Positions 54,728 through 63,205 of a DNA stretch of 64,000 bases are shown here, piece after piece. The notes under the pieces are model-generated. The model was given only the letters and a program-made list of their open reading frames with translations, made no database searches and was not told the DNA's origin. The translations under genes were made by a program, and so were the position numbers. Source of the stretch: Cellulophaga sp. RHA19 (GTDB taxonomy: Bacteria > Bacteroidota > Bacteroidia > Flavobacteriales > Flavobacteriaceae); the NCBI RefSeq assembly GCF_002813425.1, contig NZ_PHUL01000001.1, forward strand, positions 186,001-250,000, read 5' to 3'. How positions within the stretch are numbered: position 1 is the first letter of the stretch; each line of letters opens with the position of its first letter.

Positions 54728-55225
54728 ATGAAAACTTACACCCTACTCTTTCTTTTATTTTTGATGAGTGCAACAGGCACTTGTCAGCATACACAAGAAA
54801 CAGACACAACAAGCTATTTAAAATCGGGCTTTTATATTTTAAACGATTCTGTTGGAGTAAAAGTTTTTGTTCCAAGTTTTAACAAAACACAATACGTTAA
54901 CACTAAAACATTAATTCCTATTACAGATATTAAAAAGTGTTCTACTGTTGGTATGGATGCTACATTTGGAAACTCTGGAGAAAAACAATTTGGATTAAAT
55001 ATAACATTTACACCAGACGGAGATATTAAAATGCAAATTGCTACAGATATAGCTTTTCAAGAGCGTAAAAGCATAGGATTATTTGTAGATAACAAAATTA
55101 TTAATGCCTTTTACGTAAATAGTAAAATTAGAAACGGAAATTATTTTCTAGCACTTAATTTACCTTTCGCAGAGATTAGGCAATTGGAAAAGAAAATTAA
55201 TTCTGAACTTAAAAAAGAGAAATAA
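54728..55225 (+). CDS. Secreted protein resembling a stand-alone SecD P1-head domain
   Basis: 165 residues with a signal peptide (MKTYTLLFLLFLMSATGTCQ; the LMSATGTC end could also be a lipobox-like site, weakly). The mature part (AEFGLNITFT-like segment at QFGLNITFTPDGDIKMQIAT, then GLFVDNKIINAFYVNSKIRNGNYFLALNL) follows the pattern of the periplasmic head of SecD, which holds translocating proteins. There is no membrane part, so it is not SecD. Function unknown. It lies 36 bases after the DUF4190-like gene. Confidence 0.55.
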   Translation: MKTYTLLFLLFLMSATGTCQHTQETDTTSYLKSGFYILNDSVGVKVFVPSFNKTQYVNTKTLIPITDIKKCSTVGMDATFGNSGEKQFGLNITFTPDGDIKMQIATDIAFQERKSIGLFVDNKIINAFYVNSKIRNGNYFLALNLPFAEIRQLEKKINSELKKEK

Positions 55226-55244
55226 AATACTAGTTTTAACAGCT

Positions 55245-55430
55245 ATGAGAAAAACAATATTAATTATTGGTGTTGCGCTTGCACTTGTAAATGTTATATA
55301 CAGCTTTTTTAGAAATGTAGATACCATCTATTTTTTTGGCCAAGATGTAAATATTTGGGTATACCGACTAATTTGGTCATTTATGGCTGTACTTATTTTT
55401 AACGCCTACCGTAAAGAAACAAGAAAATAA
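55245..55430 (+). CDS. Small membrane protein, unknown
   Basis: 61 residues with two hydrophobic helices (ILIIGVALALVNVIYSFF and WVYRLIWSFMAVLIFNAY) and a basic end (RKETRK). Begins 19 bases after the preceding gene and is too small for family assignment; taken as real because it is in a tight run of genes and starts with a good MRKTILIIG start. Confidence 0.6.
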   Translation: MRKTILIIGVALALVNVIYSFFRNVDTIYFFGQDVNIWVYRLIWSFMAVLIFNAYRKETRK

Positions 55431-55538
55431 AGCATCTTATTTTTCACGATAATATACTTACCTATTACGAATAAACATTAACACATTACAATATCATTTC
55501 TACTTTTTAAATTGCTCTCTATTATATAGAAGAATAAT

Positions 55539-56462
55539 ATGATACGCAATAATACAAAGAATACAACCATAACAAGCAGATTCAATTTTCTGTATGTATT
55601 CTTGTTATTTTTTTTAGTAGCGGTATTATTTTTTCTTTACATCCTTTTAGTCACCAAAGAAGAGATTGTACTATTTTTAATAGGCTTTATGACGTTTGTA
55701 TTATACGGTTTTTACATAATAGCAAAAAGCCTAGTTTTTTTTAGAGCCAATTCTAAAAACATGAGAGTAGGCCTATTTAAAACTTATAGCTATAATGATA
55801 TACTTAGCGTAGAACTTTACAGCTCTATACCTTCTAAATTTATGTTTTTTATCTTTTATGAAAAAGGACTAACCATACATTTAAAAAACAATAAAAAAAT
55901 ACACTTAAAAGAAACATACTACTCCAACTTTTGGAAAATACGTCTGTACTTAGACAATAAATTCAATAAAAAGCAACTACAAGAAAGCAAGCCAGTAGAC
56001 AAAAGCAGAATTAATATAACCAACAAAACCATAGCTACACCATTTTATATTTTTGGCAATAGAATACTAATGTCAATAGCAGTAATAGCAACTTTTATAT
56101 TACTAATAGACCTATGCACAACGAGCTATTTAAATCCTGGGTATTTTATATTTAGTATGGGTACGTTTCTTTTTTTGTTACTTTTTACAACACAAATGGA
56201 TTATATAGAAAGTTCTAAAAATTACATCGTCATTAAAAATTTAATAAATCCGTTTGTAAAAAAAATAATACCTACTAAAGATATAGCACACACCTCTAAA
56301 GAAACCGTAGGCGGTGGTAAAAACAAAAAAACATTTATAATTTTACACACTATCTACCATAAAAAATTTAAAGTTTCTATAGATTTTATAAGTCTTAAAA
56401 GAGAAGGTAATATAATTGAACAAATTAAAAAACTAGATATCCCTTACAGAGATTACACCTAA
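55539..56462 (+). CDS. Membrane protein with two TM-pair plus PH-like units, unknown
   Basis: 307 residues. Two repeats of the same plan: two membrane helices (about 16-65), then a mixed beta region with KTYSYNDILSVELYSS and GLTIHLKNNKKIHLKET; then again two helices (about 178-225) and a second beta region (YIVIKNLINPFVKKIIPTKDIAHTSKE, then KFKVSIDFISLKREGNIIEQIKKL). This looks like the bacterial PH (YdbT/YcxB-type) membrane proteins in tandem. Function unknown. Lys/Asn-rich and AT-rich compared with the housekeeping genes. Confidence 0.6.
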   Translation: MIRNNTKNTTITSRFNFLYVFLLFFLVAVLFFLYILLVTKEEIVLFLIGFMTFVLYGFYIIAKSLVFFRANSKNMRVGLFKTYSYNDILSVELYSSIPSKFMFFIFYEKGLTIHLKNNKKIHLKETYYSNFWKIRLYLDNKFNKKQLQESKPVDKSRINITNKTIATPFYIFGNRILMSIAVIATFILLIDLCTTSYLNPGYFIFSMGTFLFLLLFTTQMDYIESSKNYIVIKNLINPFVKKIIPTKDIAHTSKETVGGGKNKKTFIILHTIYHKKFKVSIDFISLKREGNIIEQIKKLDIPYRDYT

Positions 56463-56481
56463 CAATATATAATATAAAACA

Positions 56482-57210
56482 ATGAAGTTATTTAAAATTA
56501 TATGTTTTGCATTTGCAATTTGCAATAGTGCATTTGCCCAAGAAGAATACAATTACTCTGATGAGCTACTAACAACCACATTTAAAGCCTACCAAGCAGT
56601 AGATTTTGATATGGCAAACAGTATGTTTCCTTTTGTAAAAGAGCGTTTTTTAGAACATTTAAAAGACTCCACTAGTTTTACAAATTCATATGATAGTTTA
56701 TCTAAACATATAAGCATAAAATACAGCTTAGACAGTATAGTAAAAATATACTCCTGGGGACAAAGAGACTCTGGCTGTTGCCACTCCTCTGTTTTATATG
56801 CACAATACAAAACAGAAGATAACACTATTAAACATACAAACTTAAAAGACCCAAATACAGGCGGAATAGATGTTTTTACTACTGGTTTGCATAGGATAAA
56901 AATTAACAACCAGCCGCACTACTTAATATTGGGCTGGGGAACTTGTTGTGGTGGTAAACATCATAGCACAGCAACAGTGTACAAAATAGCTGATGGCGTC
57001 TTACAAAAAAGCGATACTGCTTTTATTGGCGAAAATTATATTTTTACAGAAGCAAACCGCGGACAAGACATTAAACTAACGTACAATGAAGAAAAAAAAA
57101 TATTGTCTTATTTTAGTTATCCAGAAGATGAGGAAACCGGTTTTTACAAAAGAGAACAAACACTTGCTCAATGGAAACTAACCAACAAAGGGTTTAAAAA
57201 AGAAAAATAA
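56482..57210 (+). CDS. Secreted protein of unknown function
   Basis: 242 residues with signal peptide MKLFKIICFAFAICNSAFAQ. The mature protein has an acidic start (EEYNYSDELL), paired cysteines in a GQRDSGCCHSS segment and WGTCCGGKHHS, which suggests disulfides or metal binding, and a C-terminal beta part (VYKIADGVLQKSDTAFIG). No family recognised. Stops two bases before the DUF5071 gene start. Confidence 0.6.
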   Translation: MKLFKIICFAFAICNSAFAQEEYNYSDELLTTTFKAYQAVDFDMANSMFPFVKERFLEHLKDSTSFTNSYDSLSKHISIKYSLDSIVKIYSWGQRDSGCCHSSVLYAQYKTEDNTIKHTNLKDPNTGGIDVFTTGLHRIKINNQPHYLILGWGTCCGGKHHSTATVYKIADGVLQKSDTAFIGENYIFTEANRGQDIKLTYNEEKKILSYFSYPEDEETGFYKREQTLAQWKLTNKGFKKEK

Positions 57211-57212
57211 TA

Positions 57213-57593
57213 GTGCAACCACAACTGCCAAAACACAAAGGAGATACAGAAGCCGTAGCCAACTTAAAAGACTATAGTTACAAGCAAGTAAAACCAATAG
57301 TACCAGAACTATTAACTTGGTTGCAAGATTTAAACTGGCCCATTGCAGGCCCAATAGCATTGTATTTACAATCTATAGCAGAATATATTACAGATGATAT
57401 TATTGCAATTTTAAGGGGTCAAGATGAAGTTTGGAAATACTGGCTTGTATTAGTTTTTGGCACAAATGCAACAGCTCCAATAGCCCCAAAACTACTGGCC
57501 GAATTTAAACGAATTGCCACACAACCCACAAAAGCAGAAATAGCTGAAGAAACACAAGACTTAGCTTTAGAGGTGATTAAGAATTTAAGCTAA
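57213..57593 (+). CDS. DUF5071 family protein
   Basis: 126 residues, GTG start, two bases after the previous stop. The pattern LPKHKGDTEAVANLKDYSYKQVKPIVPELLTWLQDLNWPIAGPI is the DUF5071 hallmark and is followed by a short HEAT-like helical region (ILRGQDEVWKYWLVLVF). No proven function; DUF5071 proteins are often found in contexts of toxin-immunity genes, which fits the SUFU gene that follows. Cytoplasmic, no signal peptide. Confidence 0.82.
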   Translation: MQPQLPKHKGDTEAVANLKDYSYKQVKPIVPELLTWLQDLNWPIAGPIALYLQSIAEYITDDIIAILRGQDEVWKYWLVLVFGTNATAPIAPKLLAEFKRIATQPTKAEIAEETQDLALEVIKNLS

Positions 57594-57642
57594 AGCTTAT
57601 TTAGTAGCCAACTACACATAATTATATACCAATTACAGATTT

Positions 57643-58290
57643 ATGACACTAAAAGAATACAAAAATAAATATACAGAAGAAGACGCTGTTGGTTGGGACT
57701 ATATAGACTCTGCAATAGAAAAAATATACCCTGAGCAAAACCCACAACATTATGCACCACAATTACCTTATGCATTAGGTGGCACAGAACCTATAGACGG
57801 TATTAGCGTTTACAATAGCACCTTGCAAGAACCTCATTTTCATTATATTTCTTACGGATTTTCTGAGCTGTATTACAATGAGGAATCTGTTGGTGAAGAA
57901 TACAGTAAACTTGGTTTTGAACTTACGTTTAGACTAAAAAAATATAGTGATGAAGACAATGTTAACTGGGCTTGTAATTTAATTCAGAATTTAGGAAAAT
58001 ACGTTTTCAGCAAAGAAAAATGGTTTGAGGAATACCATCTTATACCTGCAAACGGACCAATAAGAAGTAATTACAACACAGATATTACAGCAATAGCATT
58101 TGTTATAGACAAAGAATTAGGCGTATTAAACACACCACACGGAGAGGTTCAGTTTTTACAAATGGTTGGCTTAACTAACACAGAGTACGAAGAGCTTAAG
58201 CAAAGTCCCAGCACCACAAAAACTAAAGAATTGCTAGAAAAACTAAAACAAAACAACCCTTTACTTATTACAGATTTAGAACGTAAGTAA
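57643..58290 (+). CDS. SUFU (suppressor of fused) domain protein
   Basis: 215 residues. The SUFU pattern is clear: GWDYIDSAIEKIYPEQNPQHYAP, GGTEPIDGISVYNS, HFHYISYGFSELYYNEESVGEEYSKLGFELTFRLKK, and DKELGVLNTPHGEVQFLQMVGLTNTEYEEL. In animals Sufu binds Gli factors; in bacteria SUFU domains are typical immunity proteins of polymorphic toxin systems (established for the family, not for this protein). No toxin gene is within reach. It ends the run of small genes, followed by a terminator. Confidence 0.9.
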   Translation: MTLKEYKNKYTEEDAVGWDYIDSAIEKIYPEQNPQHYAPQLPYALGGTEPIDGISVYNSTLQEPHFHYISYGFSELYYNEESVGEEYSKLGFELTFRLKKYSDEDNVNWACNLIQNLGKYVFSKEKWFEEYHLIPANGPIRSNYNTDITAIAFVIDKELGVLNTPHGEVQFLQMVGLTNTEYEELKQSPSTTKTKELLEKLKQNNPLLITDLERK

Positions 58291-58327
58291 TAAAATATTA
58301 CATCTATTTTAAATAAATTAAGCCACT

Positions 58328-58355
58328 AAACCCTTCAATTTTTATTGAGGGGTTT
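58328..58355 (+). terminator. Terminator after the SUFU gene
   Basis: AAACCC-t-TCAAT-tttt-ATTGA-g-GGGTTT, T-rich tail, about 37 bases after the stop. Confidence 0.78.
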
Positions 58356-58535
58356 TGTTGTTTTTATGGTTACGTAATTACAAAAAAGAACTTTTGTAAG
58401 ACAAAAATGCGCATTAAATAACAGCTGAAAATATTATTTATTACTAAATAAGATATACAAACACAATGCAGTAATCTAAAAATAAGACCGTTATACAATT
58501 TAACATTTTCTTACGAAATTCACCTGATAACTCAT

Positions 58536-58543
58536 TATATTTG
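58536..58543 (+). promoter_or_regulatory. -7 element of the GH98-like gene
   Basis: TATATTTG, exact TA-N2-TTTG match, 28 bases before the start codon. Confidence 0.5.
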
Positions 58544-58571
58544 ACAGTTAATACTTGCAAATATTACTACT

Positions 58572-61079
58572 ATGAAATCAAATGACAAGTTATCAAAATT
58601 ACTACTCGTATTTATTACAGTACTATTTACACAATCTAATTACCTATGCGCCCAAAATTTTAGCAGTGCTCCAGAATTAATTACACCAAGAGAAACTTGG
58701 CAAATATCTAAAGAGGCACTTTCATTTAGGTTTATAGCCCCAAATGATAATAGTTTTAGAAATATCATTAAAAATAATGTTATAAGTGTTGGTGGGTTTG
58801 ACAATATTAAACCAAAGCCTTTTGCACAACAAACAGCTGTTTACAGAATTCAGATCTCTAAAGAAGAAGATTTCTCTAGCTCTTCTATTATTTATAGCAA
58901 ACATTTAAAATTGTGGTCAATGCAACACGGAACCACACAACACATACCTAATCAAATTTTTTCTCCTGGAACTTATTACTGGAGAATGAGGTGCGAGGTA
59001 GATAAAGGCGGTACAAAAAGAACAAGTCCGTGGTCTGTTAAAAAGAAATTTAAATTGGTAAACAAGTCGGTACAACCAATGCGTTATAAAATATCAGATA
59101 GCAATCCGTTGTTTGTTATTGCAGACGCACATACAGCAGAGCTACATAATGATGATGCTAGTTATTTTGCTAACATGCATAAAGACGGCTTTACTAAAAA
59201 CGATTTTTCTGCAAATAAACGCAAACACGTTGCCGTGGTTTTAAACGATAGATCTAAAGGCGCTGAGCGTTTTATAGAAGACAACTATGCTGTAGGTGAA
59301 TATTTAGACCTATATAATAAAATTGAAGACTGGGGATATAAAACAATGATTTTTCACCAATACTCCTTAGCAGAACAAGATTGGTTTTATCGTAAATACC
59401 CAAATTGTATTGGAAATTTTACTGGTGAAACCGAAGATTTAGTCCTGTATTATGAAAAAGATGATGAGTTTAATAAAGAAACTAATCTTTTTTTTAACAG
59501 GTCTTTAAAGTTAGCAGAATTACACGGTGGTTATTTTATGAATGCAACACACTACTACAGTAAAGCTTATGTGTCTGCACAGTTTTCTCCTATGTTTACA
59601 AACTCTGAGGTTTACAATAACCTAAAAAAATACAGTAAACACATTATATGGGGAACAAAAAACAATAGCTCTTACGCTAAACATGTTATGGATGGCTACT
59701 GGCAAGGTTTATGGCTAGACAACGTTATAGGACAAAGAGTAGCTTGGATAGAGAACTATTTTAATCGTTCTGCACATAATATTAATAAAAAGGTATGGCC
59801 TTTAGTTAATAGCAAAAGTACAGATACATATACTCCAATTACCTTAATGAGTAAAGAAATGCTGTATTCTGCTGCTAATGGTGGTACCGTGTTTGTAATT
59901 AGAGATAATGATAACTCTACAAATGATGATGCAGCAAACAGGAGATCTGCCAGAAGAGACCATCTATACAAATTGTTTGAAAAAATTGTAGATGAAAAGT
60001 TAATTACTCCTAAAGCTCAAGTAAAAGCCAATACAAAAAAAGCGGTGCAGTTTATTACTGCAGCGGAGCACGGTACAAGAAAAAAAGAGGATTATAAAAC
60101 TATTTATCAAAAATATAAGGAGCTATTTAGTAAAACACATAAGGTTACAAAATACGATAACGAAAAAATAGCAACTGATGTAATACCAGACAATCAAGGA
60201 ACATATGGTATTATACCTATTGTTTCTAAATTTAGTGGAGCTGCAGACTGGCGAGTAACCAGATTAAAATTAGACGATATTAATACAGGAGCCAAGGTTA
60301 ATAATGCTTTTAACGCAAAAGCACCTCATAAAGGTACTGCTTGGGTTAATAAAACTGGCAAAAAATATATTATCCTTAATTCTGTTGAAGGCAGAAAATA
60401 CTTAGATAACCAAACTTACAATATAGATTTTGGAGACAGTAATTTTATAAATAGCATTAAAGGTGGTATTAACATAAGCACCTATATTGTTAGTAAACTA
60501 AATAGTGAAGGCGACAAGCTTACCTTAATTGTTAACTCTAATAAGTACCAACAGTACTTAATAAACAAACCAGACGTTAAGGTGGCTTCTAGCCCTATTG
60601 AAAACACTAAAATTCTAGTTAATTGCGACTCTAAACCTAAGGTAACACTTAATATTGATGATGCTCTGGTTTCTTCAGATTGGGATGGAAGCACTAAAAC
60701 TTTAACATTAAAAATTAAACACGATGCTAAGTTTAATGATATAGTAACTGTAACCATTAATGAAAACACAAGTACAGCATCTGCTAATAAAACTTTATTA
60801 GAAACTAAAACAGATAGTCTTAATAAAGAGGTAGATCAAGAAAATTTAAAATTATTTCCTAATCCAACTACTAATTTTTTACAAGTAGATTATAAAAAAG
60901 ATTCTCAAATTAAAGAGATTTTTATTAGGGACGTAAATGGACTTTTAATTAAAACTGTAAATTACACTAACACAACATCTCCTTACACTGTAGATGTAAG
61001 TAAATTATCTAAAGGAATTTACTTTTTGAGCTTTAAAGACTCTAGTAAAATTATAACTAAAAAATTTATAGTTAATTAA
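58572..61079 (+). CDS. T9SS-secreted GH98-like glycoside hydrolase
   Basis: 835 residues. Signal peptide (1-28, ending YLCAQ), FN3-like domain about 33-162 (ending SPWSVKKKFKL), then a catalytic-type region about 175-600: FYRKYPNCIGNFTGETED (272-289), SLKLAELHGGYFMNATHYYS, MDGYWQGLWLDNVIGQRVAW, EKIVDEKLITPKAQVKANTKKA and TYGIIPIVSK, which follow the order and spacing of GH98 (endo-beta-galactosidases / endo-xylanases); E286 would be the equivalent of the catalytic Glu in that family. C-terminal type IX sorting domain from about 760 (LFPNPTTNFLQVDY to KKFIVN). Exported to the cell surface. Substrate not readable. The upstream 280 bases hold only a promoter and a terminator. Confidence 0.7.
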   Translation: MKSNDKLSKLLLVFITVLFTQSNYLCAQNFSSAPELITPRETWQISKEALSFRFIAPNDNSFRNIIKNNVISVGGFDNIKPKPFAQQTAVYRIQISKEEDFSSSSIIYSKHLKLWSMQHGTTQHIPNQIFSPGTYYWRMRCEVDKGGTKRTSPWSVKKKFKLVNKSVQPMRYKISDSNPLFVIADAHTAELHNDDASYFANMHKDGFTKNDFSANKRKHVAVVLNDRSKGAERFIEDNYAVGEYLDLYNKIEDWGYKTMIFHQYSLAEQDWFYRKYPNCIGNFTGETEDLVLYYEKDDEFNKETNLFFNRSLKLAELHGGYFMNATHYYSKAYVSAQFSPMFTNSEVYNNLKKYSKHIIWGTKNNSSYAKHVMDGYWQGLWLDNVIGQRVAWIENYFNRSAHNINKKVWPLVNSKSTDTYTPITLMSKEMLYSAANGGTVFVIRDNDNSTNDDAANRRSARRDHLYKLFEKIVDEKLITPKAQVKANTKKAVQFITAAEHGTRKKEDYKTIYQKYKELFSKTHKVTKYDNEKIATDVIPDNQGTYGIIPIVSKFSGAADWRVTRLKLDDINTGAKVNNAFNAKAPHKGTAWVNKTGKKYIILNSVEGRKYLDNQTYNIDFGDSNFINSIKGGINISTYIVSKLNSEGDKLTLIVNSNKYQQYLINKPDVKVASSPIENTKILVNCDSKPKVTLNIDDALVSSDWDGSTKTLTLKIKHDAKFNDIVTVTINENTSTASANKTLLETKTDSLNKEVDQENLKLFPNPTTNFLQVDYKKDSQIKEIFIRDVNGLLIKTVNYTNTTSPYTVDVSKLSKGIYFLSFKDSSKIITKKFIVN

Positions 61080-61097
61080 ACATACAATTCTTAATAC

Positions 61098-61131
61098 AAA
61101 AGCCTCTTCAATAAAAAATGAAGAGGCTTTT
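61098..61131 (+). terminator. Terminator of the GH98-like gene
   Basis: AAAGCCTCTTCA-ataaaaaa-TGAAGAGGCTTT followed by TTTT, 12 base pairs. Confidence 0.9.
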
Positions 61132-61189
61132 TTTCTTTAAACAAAACTGTTCTTTTTAAAATTAACACTAACCACAGTACTGCTCTTTT

Positions 61190-61197
61190 TACTTTTG
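61190..61197 (+). promoter_or_regulatory. -7 element of the protease-like/AraC pair
   Basis: TACTTTTG, exact TA-N2-TTTG match, 38 bases before the start codon. Confidence 0.5.
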
Positions 61198-61235
61198 TGT
61201 ACTTTAGTTTTTCTAATACCTAACCAATTAAAGCT

Positions 61236-62144
61236 ATGCTTAAAAACTTATGCCTATGCATTTTATTAATTGTATTTGTTTGTGCTAATTCTTTTTCTCA
61301 ACAAATTGAAACAAACTTTCTTGGTTCTTTTCCGTTTACTTTTACTTCTAAAAACAACATTGCAGTACAGGCCATTTTAAATAAAAAAGACACTGTTAGT
61401 TTAATGCTACATACAGCAGCAGAATCTATAACTTTAATTAAAGATAGCGCCACAAAAGTAACTAGCGTACAATGGAACACAGAAGATACTGTAGAAAGTT
61501 GGGGAGGTAAAAGCACGTCTAGACATAGCAATAGCAACACATTACAAATAGGAAGTTTTAATTGGGAAAATTTACCTATTTGGGAAAATAAAAATTCAGG
61601 ACCAGGAACAGATGGCAAATTTGGACCTAGTTTATTTAAGCGCAAAGCCCTACATATTAGCTTTACAAACCACAAAATAACGGTATACAAAACAATACCT
61701 AAAAAAATAAAAGGGTATAAAAAAATCCCTTTAAATTATAAAGACGGATTTATGTTTTTAGGCGGAGAAAGTAGTATTGAATCTAAAAAGTATACCAACA
61801 CATTTTTAATTCACTCTGGGTATACTGGTTTTATTTTGTTTGATGATGATTTTGCTAAAACAAATAAATTAGATTCGCTTTTAAAAATAACAGACACTAA
61901 AGAACTTAAAGACTCTTATGGTAATGTACTAAAAACACAAAAGGCTATTTTGCCTAAATTTAAAGTTGGCAAAACTACATTTAAAAATGTCCCTATTGGC
62001 TTTTTTAAAGGCGCAATTGCTAGGCAAAGTATGAGTGTTTTAGGTACTGATTTTTTAAAAAGGTTTGATTTTTATATTAGTGCAGATAGAACATTTATGT
62101 ACTTAAAGCCAAACAAAAACTATAATTTACCCTATAACAAATAA
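61236..62144 (+). CDS. Two-lobed pepsin/retropepsin-like protein without catalytic aspartates
   Basis: 302 residues with signal peptide (MLKNLCLCILLIVFVCANSFSQ). Two copies of the aspartic-protease lobe: first lobe SLMLHTAAESITL where active enzymes have D-T-G; then LFKRKALHISFTNHKITVY; second lobe FLIHSGYTGFILFDDDF, again H in place of Asp, and SVLGTDFLKRFDFYISADRTFMYL. Both catalytic Asp positions are His, so it is probably not an active protease and may bind a ligand or peptide instead. Secreted. The AraC-type gene follows after 25 bases, probably in the same transcript. Confidence 0.7.
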   Translation: MLKNLCLCILLIVFVCANSFSQQIETNFLGSFPFTFTSKNNIAVQAILNKKDTVSLMLHTAAESITLIKDSATKVTSVQWNTEDTVESWGGKSTSRHSNSNTLQIGSFNWENLPIWENKNSGPGTDGKFGPSLFKRKALHISFTNHKITVYKTIPKKIKGYKKIPLNYKDGFMFLGGESSIESKKYTNTFLIHSGYTGFILFDDDFAKTNKLDSLLKITDTKELKDSYGNVLKTQKAILPKFKVGKTTFKNVPIGFFKGAIARQSMSVLGTDFLKRFDFYISADRTFMYLKPNKNYNLPYNK

Positions 62145-62169
62145 CATTAAATCAAAAAATAAATAGTAA

Positions 62170-62487
62170 ATGGATGTTTTAGATCATTTTACAGAATTAG
62201 TAAATAAGCACTTTATTACACAACACGAGATTTCTTTTTATGAAAAAGAACTTGGTTTAAAACCTAAGTATTTAAGTAAACTTGCTAAAAAAAATAATTT
62301 ACAACCACCTTGTCAAGTTTTATTAGAAAAGCAAATAACACACGGCAAACAATTGCTAAAACAAACAGATAAAACCATTAAAGAAATTGCTTTTGAAATG
62401 AACTTTGAAGATCATTTTTATTTTAGTAAAGTATTTAAACGCAAAACTGGGCAAACACCTACAGAATACAGAAGTTCTTTAAAGTGA
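62170..62487 (+). CDS. AraC-type DNA-binding domain protein (no sensor domain)
   Basis: 105 residues, essentially only the double helix-turn-helix of AraC/XylS (about 20-102): EKELGLKPKYLSKLAKKNN and IKEIAFEMNFEDHFYFSKVFKRKTGQTPTEYR. The typical 170-residue sensing domain of the family is missing, but start and stop look normal, so it is likely a complete small regulator rather than a broken gene. Twenty-five bases after the protease-like gene; upstream of the AhpD-like gene, whose promoter starts just behind it. Confidence 0.85.
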   Translation: MDVLDHFTELVNKHFITQHEISFYEKELGLKPKYLSKLAKKNNLQPPCQVLLEKQITHGKQLLKQTDKTIKEIAFEMNFEDHFYFSKVFKRKTGQTPTEYRSSLK

Positions 62488-62498
62488 ACCTTTGTCCA

Positions 62499-62529
62499 TT
62501 GCCAATTGTTATACACGGCTATACCTTTG
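62499..62529 (+). promoter_or_regulatory. Promoter of the AhpD-like gene
   Basis: TTG (62499-62501), 20-base spacer, TACCTTTG (62522-62529), good -33/-7 match, 29 bases before the start codon. Confidence 0.6.
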
Positions 62530-62557
62530 CTTTTTTAAAAATTAAAAATTAGCAGAA

Positions 62558-63118
62558 ATGAAAAATTTTACAAAGCATAGCATAGAAAGCGCTCCAGAAG
62601 CATCTAAAGAACTCTTAAAATACGGAGAGCAAAAATACGGAGCTGTGCCTAACTTGTTTAAATATATGGCTGGCGCACCTGCATCTTTAGAAGCGTATAA
62701 CAGTTTATTTAAAATATTTTCTACTACGTCTTTTACAGCTGGTGAGCAACACCTAATATTACTTGCTGCAAGTGTTGTTAACAAATGTGATTATTGTACT
62801 GCTGCACATACTAGAGCCGCTAAAGCAAATGGTGTAGCATCTAAAACCCTAAATGCTATACGCAAACAAAAACAGCTAGAAGACACTAGGTTAGATGTAC
62901 TTGTAAATATTACCAAAAAAATTACAGAGACCAGAGGTAACGTTTCTAAAAACGATTTAGAGGTTTTTTACAATGCAGGTTTTTCCCCAGAAAATATAAT
63001 GGAAATTATTGTTGGCGTATCCTTAAAAACCCTAAGTAACTACATTAACCACATTACAGAAAATGTGATAAACGAATCTTTAGAACCTTTTGCGGTTGGT
63101 AAAGAAATTGAAGATTAA
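62558..63118 (+). CDS. Carboxymuconolactone decarboxylase family protein (AhpD-like)
   Basis: 186 residues, two helical repeats. The peroxidase-like redox motif is C-x2-C-x3-H (CDYCTAAHT, about residues 74-82), as in AhpD-type alkyl hydroperoxidases, with LAASVVNKCDYC. Likely reduces peroxides or works with a thiol partner, no specific assignment. It has its own promoter and terminator. The AraC domain upstream may regulate it (inference from position). Confidence 0.88.
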   Translation: MKNFTKHSIESAPEASKELLKYGEQKYGAVPNLFKYMAGAPASLEAYNSLFKIFSTTSFTAGEQHLILLAASVVNKCDYCTAAHTRAAKANGVASKTLNAIRKQKQLEDTRLDVLVNITKKITETRGNVSKNDLEVFYNAGFSPENIMEIIVGVSLKTLSNYINHITENVINESLEPFAVGKEIED

Positions 63119-63146
63119 AAAATTCAGATCATTATTATACTTTTAT

Positions 63147-63178
63147 ACAAACCACCATTTAGGTGGTTTTGTTTTTTT
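63147..63178 (+). terminator. Terminator of the AhpD-like gene
   Basis: ACAAACCACC-attta-GGTGGTTTTGT followed by TTTTTTT. Confidence 0.87.
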
Positions 63179-63205
63179 AACTTGTGAGTTATTTACGTAT
63201 TTAAT

